Positions 22,951 to 30,590 of a stretch of 32,485 nucleotides of DNA are shown here, piece after piece. The stretch is from an uncultured Bacilli bacterium (lineage in GTDB: Bacteria; Bacillota_I; Bacilli_A; RF39; UBA660). A model generated the notes under the pieces. The model did no database searches, was not told the origin of the DNA, and saw only the letters and a list, made by a program, of their open reading frames with translations. The stretch spans positions 1 through 32,485 of the forward strand of contig CANQCH010000003.1 in the NCBI GenBank assembly GCA_947589165.1. Reading direction: 5' to 3'. The position numbers were made by a program, and so were the translations under genes. Positions within the stretch are counted from its first letter, which is position 1. Every line of letters begins with the position of its first letter.

Positions 22951-22980
22951 ACAAAAAAAATCAACCTCAATTGGTTGATT
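22951..22980 (-). terminator. Terminator of rplU-prp-rpmA
   Basis: Stem AATCAACC (22959-22966) / GGTTGATT (22973-22980), 6-nt loop, followed on the minus strand by eight T. The rpmA stop (22979-22981) overlaps the stem. Confidence 0.88.
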
Positions 22981-23272
22981 AATTAGCTTCGTAAACACTA
23001 ACTTTTTTCCGGGTTTTGCCACTTCTTTCATACTTTACAATTCCATTAACTAAGCTAAATAAAGTATGATCTTTTCCCATACCTACATTTTTACCAGGAA
23101 AAATTTTTGTGCCTCTTTGGCGATAAATAATAGCTCCGGCTTTGGCTTTTTCACCATCAGCAAGTTTTGCACCTAATCTGCGACCAGCGGAATCCCGACC
23201 GTTATCCGTAGATGATTGACCTTTTTTATGGGCAAAACGTTGGATATTTAAATTTATATATAACTTAAACAT
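22979..23272 (-). CDS. rpmA: 50S ribosomal protein L27 with cleavable N-terminal extension
   Basis: L27 reaches towards the peptidyl-transferase centre of the 50S subunit. 97 aa: the L27 body begins at AHKKGQSSTDNGRDSAGRRLG. Before it is a 13-residue leader (MFKLYINLNIQRF), the Bacillota-type extension that the protease Prp removes between Phe and Ala. The usual motif is NLQFF-A; here it reads NIQRF-A, so an Arg replaces a Phe two residues before the cut. The start at 23272 is supported by GGAGG at 7-8 nt and by the TAATG overlap with the prp stop (1 nt shared). A mature protein starting with Ala14 would match other bacteria. Confidence 0.97.
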   Translation of the reverse strand: MFKLYINLNIQRFAHKKGQSSTDNGRDSAGRRLGAKLADGEKAKAGAIIYRQRGTKIFPGKNVGMGKDHTLFSLVNGIVKYERSGKTRKKVSVYEAN

Positions 23273-23574
23273 TACTTTTCCTCCTTTTTGATTATTTTGA
23301 TATTTTCGGGATATTGAATAGCTAAATCTTCCAATAAACCGACCATATTATCAAGTAAAATTGTTACGACCGTGCTCGGATGACCAATAGTTATTTTAAG
23401 TAATTTGGGACTATCTGTAAATTTGATAGCACTTTTATCAAGATTAAATATACCATTAACGGTGGTATAAATAATACTTGAGACACTAGCACAGACAATG
23501 TCTTTGCCACCATCAGCATACCCGGCATGACCTTTAACCGTTATTTCTTTTTTTTTAATTTCAATTGTAATCAT
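23272..23574 (-). CDS. prp: Ribosomal-processing cysteine protease Prp
   Basis: Removes the N-terminal extension of L27 before or during 50S assembly; essential in species with extended L27 such as Staphylococcus. 100 aa, full length. The catalytic pair is in GHAGYADGGKDIVCASVSS: His16 and Cys28, 12 residues apart as in S. aureus Prp. It lies between rplU (2-nt gap) and rpmA (1-nt overlap), the standard place. There is no strong ribosome binding site before its ATG, so translation is probably coupled to rplU. Confidence 0.95.
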   Translation of the reverse strand: MITIEIKKKEITVKGHAGYADGGKDIVCASVSSIIYTTVNGIFNLDKSAIKFTDSPKLLKITIGHPSTVVTILLDNMVGLLEDLAIQYPENIKIIKKEEK

Positions 23575-23576
23575 TA

Positions 23577-23876
23577 TTAACCATTAATTTTTTTCACAAC
23601 TAAGCAAGTATATGGTTGCCGATGACCTTGGGTTTTCCGATATTTCTTTTTGGGACGATATTTAAATACTTTAATTTTTTTGCTTTTCCCATGTTTTTCT
23701 ACCGTACAAACAACACTAGCTCCCGCCACATAAGGATTACCAGACTTACCATCAACAAATAAAACTTTATCAAAAGTAATATCTTTACCTACTTCAGCAT
23801 CTAAAAGTTCAACATAGATTTTATCATTTTCAGATACGTAATATTGTTTGCCACCTGTTTCAAATATAGCTTTCAT
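23577..23876 (-). CDS. rplU: 50S ribosomal protein L21
   Basis: Binds 23S rRNA in the large subunit. 99 aa, normal length. Typical start MKAIFETGGKQYYV and the C-terminal signature HGKSKKIKVFKYRPKKKYRKTQGHRQ. AGGAGG (23883-23888) stands 6 nt before the ATG. First gene of rplU-prp-rpmA, behind a strong promoter and a leader of about 90 nt that may be the L21 regulatory element. Confidence 0.97.
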   Translation of the reverse strand: MKAIFETGGKQYYVSENDKIYVELLDAEVGKDITFDKVLFVDGKSGNPYVAGASVVCTVEKHGKSKKIKVFKYRPKKKYRKTQGHRQPYTCLVVKKING

Positions 23877-23968
23877 TTCATACCTCCTAACATAAGACGC
23901 GCCGTTAAGGTAACTACCCTAGTTTTTCTAACCTTTTTCGAGCGGTTTTTTTCGAAATTACTTAAAAC
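23877..23968 (-). ncRNA. Probable L21 leader (5' untranslated regulatory RNA)
   Basis: From the predicted transcription start (about 23968) to the L21 start codon is about 92 nt. Bacillota rplU operons commonly carry an 'L21 leader' cis-regulatory RNA in this place. Only short pairings are visible by eye: AACC/GGTT (23930-23933 with 23944-23947) and GTTA/TAAC (23904-23907 with 23911-23914). The call rests mostly on position; a covariance-model match would settle it. Confidence 0.5.
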
Positions 23969-23974
23969 GTTTTA

Positions 23975-24003
23975 AGTTTATCAAAAATATGGGCAATTGT
24001 CAA
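23975..24003 (-). promoter_or_regulatory. rplU operon promoter
   Basis: Minus strand: -35 TTGACA (23998-24003, perfect), 17-nt spacer ending TGA (extended -10), -10 TAAACT (23975-23980). Confidence 0.8.
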
Positions 24004-24049
24004 TTATTTGTGCCTACTTCTTTACCATTTTATTGGTAATTTACGTAAT

Positions 24050-24799
24050 TTATCCCTGATATTGATGAAACTTTTCTTTTAATTTAATCTTTTCACTAAT
24101 AATTTTATCATCTTCGCGAAAATATTGATACGTATCTTTTTTTAAAATCGTTAAATTACCCTTTTGCGTACTTATTTTGGTAAAAGGAAAGTTTTTTAAA
24201 AATCGTTCTAATAAAAACCGATTAAAAATAAATTTTTCATCTTTAATGGCTAAAAAAGTTTTATAAATTAAAAACGTACTAATTAAAAATGTATTTAACG
24301 ACCGATTGACACCGTAAACTAAAAAAAGAATAAGACCAACAAGGGAAATAATTATTTGGCCACGATAAGCTTTTTGAAAGGATAAAAATTTATTTAAGAG
24401 GCAATTTACTATTAAGCTTCCATCTAACGGAATTATTGGTAATAAATTAAATAACATAATACTGGTATTGTATAAAAAAATTAAATTTTTGGTATGTAAG
24501 GAAAAAAAAGGTAAAAATAAACTCAAATAAAGCCCTAGTTGCATCATTACACCCCCACTTGCCATTAATAATTCTTTACCAAGCGGCGTGTTTAGATCTT
24601 TATTAACGATGGTTATTCCACCAAAAGGATAAAGATGAATAGCTAAAATGGGATAGCCAAAAAGAAGGCTAAAAAAAACATGCCCCGCTTCATGAATTAA
24701 AACAATTAAAAAAATAATGAGGGCATTTTTAATTAAACCACAGCCAAAAGCCACCAATAAAAATAAAATGGTAAAAGGATTAACTTTGATAATCTTCAT
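24050..24799 (-). CDS. spoIVFB: SpoIVFB-like M50 intramembrane metalloprotease
   Basis: A site-2-type zinc protease embedded in the membrane. 249 aa with about six hydrophobic segments. Zinc ligands are present: His36-Glu37-x-x-His40 (HEAGH) in the second segment and Asp126 in NLLPIIPLDG. The C-terminal part (about 190-249) is a soluble domain where many SpoIVFB proteins have a CBS-like region; here it is short. In Bacillus, SpoIVFB cuts pro-sigmaK during sporulation. The partner spoIVFA-like gene lies immediately upstream with a 20-nt overlap, and rplU follows, exactly as in B. subtilis. Whether this organism sporulates cannot be told. No good ribosome binding site, so probably translationally coupled. 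An alternative is a general M50 protease with another substrate. Confidence 0.88.
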   Translation of the reverse strand: MKIIKVNPFTILFLLVAFGCGLIKNALIIFLIVLIHEAGHVFFSLLFGYPILAIHLYPFGGITIVNKDLNTPLGKELLMASGGVMMQLGLYLSLFLPFFSLHTKNLIFLYNTSIMLFNLLPIIPLDGSLIVNCLLNKFLSFQKAYRGQIIISLVGLILFLVYGVNRSLNTFLISTFLIYKTFLAIKDEKFIFNRFLLERFLKNFPFTKISTQKGNLTILKKDTYQYFREDDKIISEKIKLKEKFHQYQG

Positions 24800-25394
24800 A
24801 TTTAAGATAATTATTATCTTTATTAATTACTAAGTATAAAATATCATCTTTGGTTTCCCCAATCGTCGTATCTTTTTCTAAATAATCATAAAGCTTGACA
24901 TTTACGTTTGCTAAATTACCATACCAAATATCTACTCCATCATTACCTTGAATAATCACGGTATTACCATAACCTTCTTTTTCGCCATTAAAAACAACTA
25001 TTCCCCCGTTTAAAGTCTTGACTAAAGAATTTAAATTAACCGTTAGTTTTTCCCCATCTAGATAATCTTCAATTTTTTTATAGACTAATTCACCACTAAA
25101 AACGGTGGCTTCTTTCGGCGTCGCCGGAATTGCTTCCCCAAAGTATTTTTCATAGGCTTGTTTTATTTTCGTAAAAGGTAAAGATTCACTAAAAACATAC
25201 TCTTTATAAAGTAAGACATTTTTTTCATTCGTTTTTATATAAATAAGGCTGCCTAAAAAGAAAATAACACTTATTAAAAATTTGGTTAGAAATAAACTTA
25301 TCTTGGCGCGATGAACATTACTTTTTAATTTTACTTTTAAACCATAACGATGTTTATTTTTAAAATCCGCTAAATAAGTATTAATTTCATTCAT
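24780..25394 (-). CDS. spoIVFA: SpoIVFA-like membrane protein with degenerate M23 (LytM) domain
   Basis: 204 aa: a basic N-terminal cytoplasmic part (1-about 33), one membrane segment (about 34-54), then an extracytoplasmic domain. Residues about 128-200 follow the M23/LytM fold (GGIVVFNGEKEGYGNTVIIQ, then WYGNLANV, then LYLVINK), but the zinc and catalytic His residues are lost: Asn in place of His in YGHL, Val in place of His in LHFxI. B. subtilis SpoIVFA is likewise a non-catalytic M23 relative that holds SpoIVFB inactive. The position directly before the spoIVFB-like gene supports the same partnership. Start: the ATG at 25394 with GGGTGA upstream, overlapping the mreD stop; the in-frame GTG at 25403 lies in that site. 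Confidence 0.82.
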   Translation of the reverse strand: MNEINTYLADFKNKHRYGLKVKLKSNVHRAKISLFLTKFLISVIFFLGSLIYIKTNEKNVLLYKEYVFSESLPFTKIKQAYEKYFGEAIPATPKEATVFSGELVYKKIEDYLDGEKLTVNLNSLVKTLNGGIVVFNGEKEGYGNTVIIQGNDGVDIWYGNLANVNVKLYDYLEKDTTIGETKDDILYLVINKDNNYLKYEDYQS

Positions 25395-25399
25395 TATCT

Positions 25400-25786
25400 T
25401 CACCCAATTAAGTTTATGCGAACGTGTCCCATTTTATAACTAAGGAAAATAAAAATACATTGTAAAAGAAACGCTTCAATTAAGACGGGATACGTAAAAT
25501 AACCAAAGAGTAAATGACTAAAAATAAAGTAAGTGAAAAAGATACTAAGCTGAAATAAACCATAATATAAAAAATTATTTAAATTAAGCCGGAAAACATA
25601 CCTTTGCATTAAATAAACACCTAAGAAAAAGAATAAATGAAAACCATAGGTTGCTAAGAAAAAATCTAAAATAAGTCCCACCAGAACTAAATAAAGCCAA
25701 TTTTTTTGTCCTAGATTTAATAAAACCAAATAACTATGATAAGGACTTAAATTATAAATTAAAATATCTCCTAATAAATAAATCAT
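25400..25786 (-). CDS. mreD: MreD-like rod-shape membrane protein
   Basis: 128 aa, almost entirely hydrophobic with about four or five membrane segments; short compared with the usual 160-170. The family signature is loose, but LVLVGLILDFFLATYGFH matches the conserved 'GLxxDxxxxxxxGxxxxxxxL' segment of MreD. The identification leans on location: its ATG overlaps the mreC stop by 4 nt (ATGA). MreD links the MreC scaffold to the elongation machinery in the membrane. Its TGA stop overlaps the ribosome binding site of the next gene. Confidence 0.82.
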   Translation of the reverse strand: MIYLLGDILIYNLSPYHSYLVLLNLGQKNWLYLVLVGLILDFFLATYGFHLFFFLGVYLMQRYVFRLNLNNFLYYGLFQLSIFFTYFIFSHLLFGYFTYPVLIEAFLLQCIFIFLSYKMGHVRINLIG

Positions 25787-26439
25787 TTGCCACCTACAAC
25801 ATAAACATAATTAAGATGGGTAAAATCAACGGCCCATTTAACTGTGATAATTTTTTCAATTTCTAAGGAATCATTCGTAATCGCCGCAACTTCGCCAATC
25901 AAAATACTCCCGGGTAAATTACCTAATCCTGATGTGTATATCTTATCCCCAACTTGCACCTTATCATAATTGGTCATATTACTTACAACCATTTCGCCAT
26001 CTTTCATTTTAAGTATGCCAAAAGCATCATTTATTTTAACGGAAGCATTACTTTCTTTATTAGTTAAAAGGCGCACTATGGCCGTATTTTTATTTACCTT
26101 CTTAATCATCCCAATTAAACCTTCAGTATTTAAAACGGCGTCACCTGCTTTTAAACCTTGCTCTTTTCCTTTAAAAATAGTCATTTCTTGTTTAAAATCA
26201 TAAATGTTGCGATATTTAACCTTGGAAATGGTCGCCTCATAATTAAGGGCATCAGCACCCGCGATTATATTTTTTAAAGCTTCATTATCGGTTTTTAATT
26301 CTGTAACTAAAGCCGTATTAATAATACTAGCTTGTAAAAGTTCATCTTTATTTATCATAATCATATTTAAAAAATCCCGAAATAAAAACAAAAGCAAGAC
26401 CAACAATATTAATAAATAAGTTAATTTATCTTTTTTCAT
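25783..26439 (-). CDS. mreC: Rod-shape-determining protein MreC
   Basis: 218 aa: N-terminal membrane segment (about 7-28), a helical dimerisation stretch (about 30-62), and the double beta-barrel body with family sequences IFKGKEQGLKAGDAVLNTEGLIG (split here over about 89-111), VRLLTN and VQVGDKIYTSGLGNLPGSILIGEV. Somewhat short (B. subtilis 290). It organises the cell-wall elongation complex outside the membrane. mreB is not adjacent; a SPOR-domain gene precedes it. The start at 26439 has AAAGG unusually close (1 nt) to the ATG, so initiation may be weak or coupled to the upstream gene (20-nt gap). Confidence 0.92.
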   Translation of the reverse strand: MKKDKLTYLLILLVLLLFLFRDFLNMIMINKDELLQASIINTALVTELKTDNEALKNIIAGADALNYEATISKVKYRNIYDFKQEMTIFKGKEQGLKAGDAVLNTEGLIGMIKKVNKNTAIVRLLTNKESNASVKINDAFGILKMKDGEMVVSNMTNYDKVQVGDKIYTSGLGNLPGSILIGEVAAITNDSLEIEKIITVKWAVDFTHLNYVYVVGGK

Positions 26440-26459
26440 ACCTTTAGTATGGTTAAAAT

Positions 26460-26903
26460 TTATTTAGAATATGTAACAAAGGTTTTTAGCATTTCTTCGC
26501 ATAATTCATTGATGGCCGCATTAGCATCCGTTTTCGCTAACAATTGATCGGCTTTTGTTAGTTTATCTGCCATATCGGTAGTTAAAGGTAGTTCTTTAAT
26601 ATAAAAATTAATTTTTTGCTTTTGATAATAGTTATATAATTTTTCTTTATTAGCTTTTGATGGGGTTACACAGGTTAAAACGCGGTAATATTCATCAATA
26701 TTAATAATGGCTTCACTCGCAAAATTTTGAGCATAATTTAGCGCATTAGCTTCCGAGGCAAAAACACCAACTTGAAATAAATAAAGTTTTTCGGCATCAT
26801 TAGTGATATCATTAACTTCCGCCTTAATATCCCGATAAAATAAAAAAGCAAAGATTGTTCCTAATAAAATAGCCCCGATAATTAATTTTCCATAAGTTTT
26901 CAT
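26460..26903 (-). CDS. Membrane-anchored SPOR-domain protein
   Basis: 147 aa: membrane segment at about 5-23, short linker, then a SPOR-like domain (about 41-105: YLFQVGVFASEANALNYAQN..., YYRVLTCVTPSKANKEKL, FYIKEL). SPOR domains bind denuded septal peptidoglycan. First gene of the SPOR-mreC-mreD-spoIVFA-spoIVFB series with a TTGACA promoter. In B. subtilis the SPOR-containing gene spoIIB also precedes the mre genes, so this could be its counterpart; sequence similarity cannot be judged by eye. GGTGAG precedes the ATG. Confidence 0.8.
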   Translation of the reverse strand: MKTYGKLIIGAILLGTIFAFLFYRDIKAEVNDITNDAEKLYLFQVGVFASEANALNYAQNFASEAIINIDEYYRVLTCVTPSKANKEKLYNYYQKQKINFYIKELPLTTDMADKLTKADQLLAKTDANAAINELCEEMLKTFVTYSK

Positions 26904-26923
26904 CTTCTCACCATTTTAGTTAT

Positions 26924-26951
26924 AACATAAACTTTTAAAAAAAATTGTCAA
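26924..26951 (-). promoter_or_regulatory. Promoter of the SPOR-mreCD-spoIVF series
   Basis: Minus strand: -35 TTGACA (26946-26951, perfect), 16-nt spacer, -10 TATGTT (26924-26929), about 20 nt before the start codon. Confidence 0.55.
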
Positions 26952-26967
26952 AAAAAAGATTGATAAT

Positions 26968-27129
26968 TTACTTATCCATCTTTTTAACCATTTTGCTAGC
27001 TTCATTAGCCGCATTATTTAACATTTTATCGATTTTTTGCTTTTTACTTTTATCAAGCATCATGTAACCAAGCGTACCCATCGCTCCCATTAAAGCGACG
27101 CCCATCATGGCTCCCATCATTTTTTTCAT
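26968..27129 (-). CDS. Small Met-rich membrane protein, 53 aa
   Basis: A short frame: it begins MKKMMGAMMGVALMGAMGTL, then GYMMLDKSKKQKIDKML and an Ala/Asn/Lys-rich amphipathic tail ending MVKKMDK. The first 25 residues form one membrane helix unusually rich in Met and Gly; the rest is basic and helical. GAGGTGG precedes the ATG, and Val/Ala/Gly codon use is like that of host genes, so it is probably real. The layout recalls YtxH-type small membrane proteins, though no family is recognised. It starts 39 nt after recD2 and ends before the promoter of the SPOR gene; no clear terminator follows it. Confidence 0.72.
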   Translation of the reverse strand: MKKMMGAMMGVALMGAMGTLGYMMLDKSKKQKIDKMLNNAANEASKMVKKMDK

Positions 27130-27168
27130 TATCCACCTCTAACTTTAGTATAACCGCCTTAAATTTTT

Positions 27169-29346
27169 TTATACCTCATAAATATGGTGAATTTTTTCTT
27201 GCAAACTAGTTTTCCGATTATTCGCAAAATTATTCCGAACCGCCATGGCAAAAGCTTGAGATTCGCCAATAATCGTTAAAGTTTTTTTAGCACGGGAAAC
27301 GGCCGTATAAACCAATTTATTATAAAGCATTTTATAATAATTATGACAAACGGGGAAAATAACGTGATCAAATTCACTCCCTTGACTTTTATGAATCGTA
27401 ATGGCATAAGCATGTTTGATTTGTTTTAAATCATGTTTTTCGTAAGTTACCACATTACCATCAAAATTAATAGTTACTTTGGAACCTAAGATGCGCATAA
27501 TATAACCAATATCACCATTAAAAACATTATGATCTAAATCATTAACTAATTGTAAAACTTTATCATTTTCCCGGTAGACTACATCGCCAAAAATAAGTTC
27601 TAACTTTTTCGGATCATGGGGATTATAGATATCTTGTAACAGGCGATTTAAATTATCAATACCATTTTCACCCTTATACATCGGCACTAAAACTTGCATA
27701 TTTTTTTCATCAATGCCCTTTTCTCTAGAATAATTAATTATTTGTTCCAACGTATTTTTAATTTGGTTGGCTTCGACCGCAAAAAAAGCGTAATCATCTT
27801 TTTTATTTAAAAATTCTTCACTTAAATCGACATTTTTAATTTCTTTCGCTAAATAAGGAATATAGGAATTACTACTTTGCCGATAAATAATATTTAGAGG
27901 TGCATAATTAAATAAATCCGTACTAATTAAATCATTTAAAACCAAGCCGGGTCCTACACTCGGTAGTTGGAAGATATCCCCGACTAAAATTAATTTAATC
28001 GGCCAATTTATCCCCCTTAATAAAGCATCAAATAATTTAACATCAATCATCGATACTTCATCAACAATAATTAATTCTTGAGTGGTTTTATTATCTTCAT
28101 TATAGAAGAAATTATTCCGATCTTTATTCCATTTTAAATAACGATGGATTGTATAAGCCGGTAAATGCGTAGCCATGGCCATCTTTTTACTAGCCCGACC
28201 AGTTGGGGCCAAAAGGGCAATTCTTTCCATAATATCGACGGGCGATAGTTTATATTCGGCAATGTAAAGTTGCACGATCGCATTAATTATGGTGGTTTTC
28301 CCGGTGCCTGGGCCGCCTGAGATAATTGTAATATTATTTTCTAAGGCACTAATAATTGCTTTTTGTTGATCCGCATTATAAGTCATATTACTTTTGGCCG
28401 CTAATTTTTCTAACTTGGTTGCTAAATTAGGAATCTTTTTCGCCGGCATTTGATCAATCATCCGTAAATTTCTGGCAATGTTAGTTTCGGCTTCATAATA
28501 AGCAGCTAAATAATAACGTTTTTCCTCTTGATAGATGCGTTTTTCTTTTATTAAATCACTTAACTTTAAAGTTAAATCTTCTTCGCTAAGAAAAATTTGA
28601 AACTCCCGTTGTAAAACCAGATTAATTTCATCTAAATAGGAAAAAGTATCACCTAATTGATTAGCTAAAATTTCCATACTTTCTAAAATACAAGCTTTTT
28701 GACGAATTACCGTTTCGCCATAATTTTGTAAATAAATTTGATCAATTTTGGCAAAATCAATTATTTCTTTTAAATCATAAAAATCATCGTTTAAAATACC
28801 TTCAATGTTATCTTTAAACCGATTATATATTTTGGCACATTCCTCAATCGAAAACCCAAAATTTTGAAAAGTTAAAATAACATCACTACTTTTGGCAAAA
28901 TTAACGAGTGATTCATGTATTTTGGTGGCTTTAGTTAAAGTTATACCCGGGACCTTTAAAAGTACTTCCTTTTCTTCTTTAATTTGATCAATTGCCCCTT
29001 CGCCTAAAACTTCCACGATATTTTTGGCCGTTTTTTCGCCGCAAGATTGGACAAAATTACTCGCTAAAAATTCAATCATCGCTTCTTTCGTCGTAGGTTT
29101 AGCAATTTCAAAACGGGTAAATTTATATTGTTTACCAAATTTTTCATTTTGAACCATTTCCCCATATAAAAGCATCGTTAAATCGATTTTAACTTCGGTT
29201 AAATTGCCTGTCACGGTAATGGTTTTATTTACATATTCTTGTAAGGCTTCGTCATCAGTTTCTTTTACCCGAAATAAAGCCACGACATAACCATTATCTT
29301 CATTATAATAGATAGTTTTCCGTAATTTTCCTTTAATGTAACTCAT
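27169..29346 (-). CDS. recD2: ATP-dependent DNA helicase RecD2
   Basis: A 5'-3' superfamily 1B helicase acting in DNA repair, without RecBC. 725 aa (family about 720-800). Seen in order: N-terminal OB-like domain (1-about 85), helix-hairpin-helix region (about 95-215), Walker A SGGPGTGKTT (about 342-351), DEVSMID (Walker B/motif II), LVGDIFQLPSVGPG (motif III), and near the C-terminus HAYAITIHKSQGSEF (motif V) and VYTAVSRAKKTL (motif VI). The ATG overlaps the mtaB stop by 4 nt, so the two are coupled; the pairing is likely an operon with the upstream 30591-31088 gene. Confidence 0.96.
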   Translation of the reverse strand: MSYIKGKLRKTIYYNEDNGYVVALFRVKETDDEALQEYVNKTITVTGNLTEVKIDLTMLLYGEMVQNEKFGKQYKFTRFEIAKPTTKEAMIEFLASNFVQSCGEKTAKNIVEVLGEGAIDQIKEEKEVLLKVPGITLTKATKIHESLVNFAKSSDVILTFQNFGFSIEECAKIYNRFKDNIEGILNDDFYDLKEIIDFAKIDQIYLQNYGETVIRQKACILESMEILANQLGDTFSYLDEINLVLQREFQIFLSEEDLTLKLSDLIKEKRIYQEEKRYYLAAYYEAETNIARNLRMIDQMPAKKIPNLATKLEKLAAKSNMTYNADQQKAIISALENNITIISGGPGTGKTTIINAIVQLYIAEYKLSPVDIMERIALLAPTGRASKKMAMATHLPAYTIHRYLKWNKDRNNFFYNEDNKTTQELIIVDEVSMIDVKLFDALLRGINWPIKLILVGDIFQLPSVGPGLVLNDLISTDLFNYAPLNIIYRQSSNSYIPYLAKEIKNVDLSEEFLNKKDDYAFFAVEANQIKNTLEQIINYSREKGIDEKNMQVLVPMYKGENGIDNLNRLLQDIYNPHDPKKLELIFGDVVYRENDKVLQLVNDLDHNVFNGDIGYIMRILGSKVTINFDGNVVTYEKHDLKQIKHAYAITIHKSQGSEFDHVIFPVCHNYYKMLYNKLVYTAVSRAKKTLTIIGESQAFAMAVRNNFANNRKTSLQEKIHHIYEV

Positions 29347-30572
29347 AATGTCCTTTGATATATTTGACCAACGGTTAATTCTTCCGCAAGGTCAACTTCT
29401 AAATAATTACTGGTATGACCATAACTATGCCCATTGCTAACTTTTTCGACTAAAACATCAACTTCCCGGCCTTTAAATTTGGCATAGTATGCTGCCTCTA
29501 ATTCATGCGATAACGCCATTAGGGCTTTTACTCTTTCCTTTTTAATAACATCTGGTACAATATCCGGATCCTTCGCCGCCACGGTTCCTTCTCTTGCCGA
29601 AAACGGAAAAACATGAATTTTGGCAAAGGCTAAATCCTTGGCTAAAGCTAAAGTTTCTTGAAAATCCGCTTCGGTTTCCCCCGGATAACCGACAATAATA
29701 TCAGTCGATAAAGCAATGTCGGGCCGAATTGCTCTAATTTCCGCGACTTTTTGCTTAAATTCCGCCACATCATATTTCCGATTCATCTTTTTTAAAATAT
29801 GATTACTTCCCGCTTGTAAAGGAATATGTAAATGGTCTACTAACTTAGGACAATTTTTTAAAACTTTCATAAAATTAGCATTTAATTCAGTAATTTCAAT
29901 ACTCGATAAACGAATTCTTTTCAACTCAGGAATTTCACTTAACGCCCAAATTAAATCCGCTAAATCGTGATCATTACTTTGATAATGCCCCGTATGAATT
30001 CCGGTTAAAATAATTTCTTGATGTTTTTGTGCTATACTTTGAGCTTCCGTTAAAACTAAAGCAAAATCTTTACTTCTAACTGTACCTCGGACATAAGGAA
30101 TAATACAATAAGAGCAAAAATTATCACAACCATCTTCAATTTTTATAAAGGCGCGCGCCCGATCATAGTCTTCTAAAACCATATTTTCAAAAGGTAAATC
30201 TCGTTTAAATAAAACATCTTGAATAGGTACATGATTCTTTTGAAATTGGGTAATATATTCCCCTAAATGCGATTTATTTTTATTACCTAATAAAATATTA
30301 ATTCCTAAATCAGCATATTTTGCTAAATTATTTTGAACCGAACAACCGACAATGGCACTAACCTTCGTTGGATATTTTCTCAGTAACCGCCGAACTAATT
30401 TTAAACATTTTTGATCGGCCGTATTTGTTACGGTACAGGTATTAACAATAAAAATATCAGCTTCTTCAATATTTGGGGTATACGAAAAATTATGATGAAG
30501 CAATTGTTCCTTCATCATATTAGATTCATATTGATTAACTTTACAACCAAACGTATAAATCGTAAATTTCAT
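29343..30572 (-). CDS. mtaB: tRNA (N6-threonylcarbamoyladenosine37-C2)-methylthiotransferase MtaB
   Basis: A radical-SAM enzyme that converts t6A37 to ms2t6A37 in ANN-decoding tRNAs. 409 aa, with a UPF0004 domain carrying the three cysteines of the auxiliary 4Fe-4S cluster (Cys10 in FGCKVN, Cys46 in NTCTVT, Cys77 in VGCSVQ), a radical-SAM domain with Cys149, Cys153 and Cys156 (CDNFCSYC), and a C-terminal TRAM-like segment. The sequence GCKVNQYES and the length favour MtaB over MiaB or RimO. GGGGG precedes the ATG. Confidence 0.95.
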   Translation of the reverse strand: MKFTIYTFGCKVNQYESNMMKEQLLHHNFSYTPNIEEADIFIVNTCTVTNTADQKCLKLVRRLLRKYPTKVSAIVGCSVQNNLAKYADLGINILLGNKNKSHLGEYITQFQKNHVPIQDVLFKRDLPFENMVLEDYDRARAFIKIEDGCDNFCSYCIIPYVRGTVRSKDFALVLTEAQSIAQKHQEIILTGIHTGHYQSNDHDLADLIWALSEIPELKRIRLSSIEITELNANFMKVLKNCPKLVDHLHIPLQAGSNHILKKMNRKYDVAEFKQKVAEIRAIRPDIALSTDIIVGYPGETEADFQETLALAKDLAFAKIHVFPFSAREGTVAAKDPDIVPDVIKKERVKALMALSHELEAAYYAKFKGREVDVLVEKVSNGHSYGHTSNYLEVDLAEELTVGQIYQRTL

Positions 30573-30590
30573 GTTGCCCCCATAAAAATA

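Noticed and set aside
24022..24039. TTACCA/TGGTAA hairpin as terminator of the spoIVFB-like gene
   Set aside because: Six pairs and followed by AAAGAAG, not T; the mre-spoIVF transcript may instead run into rplU.
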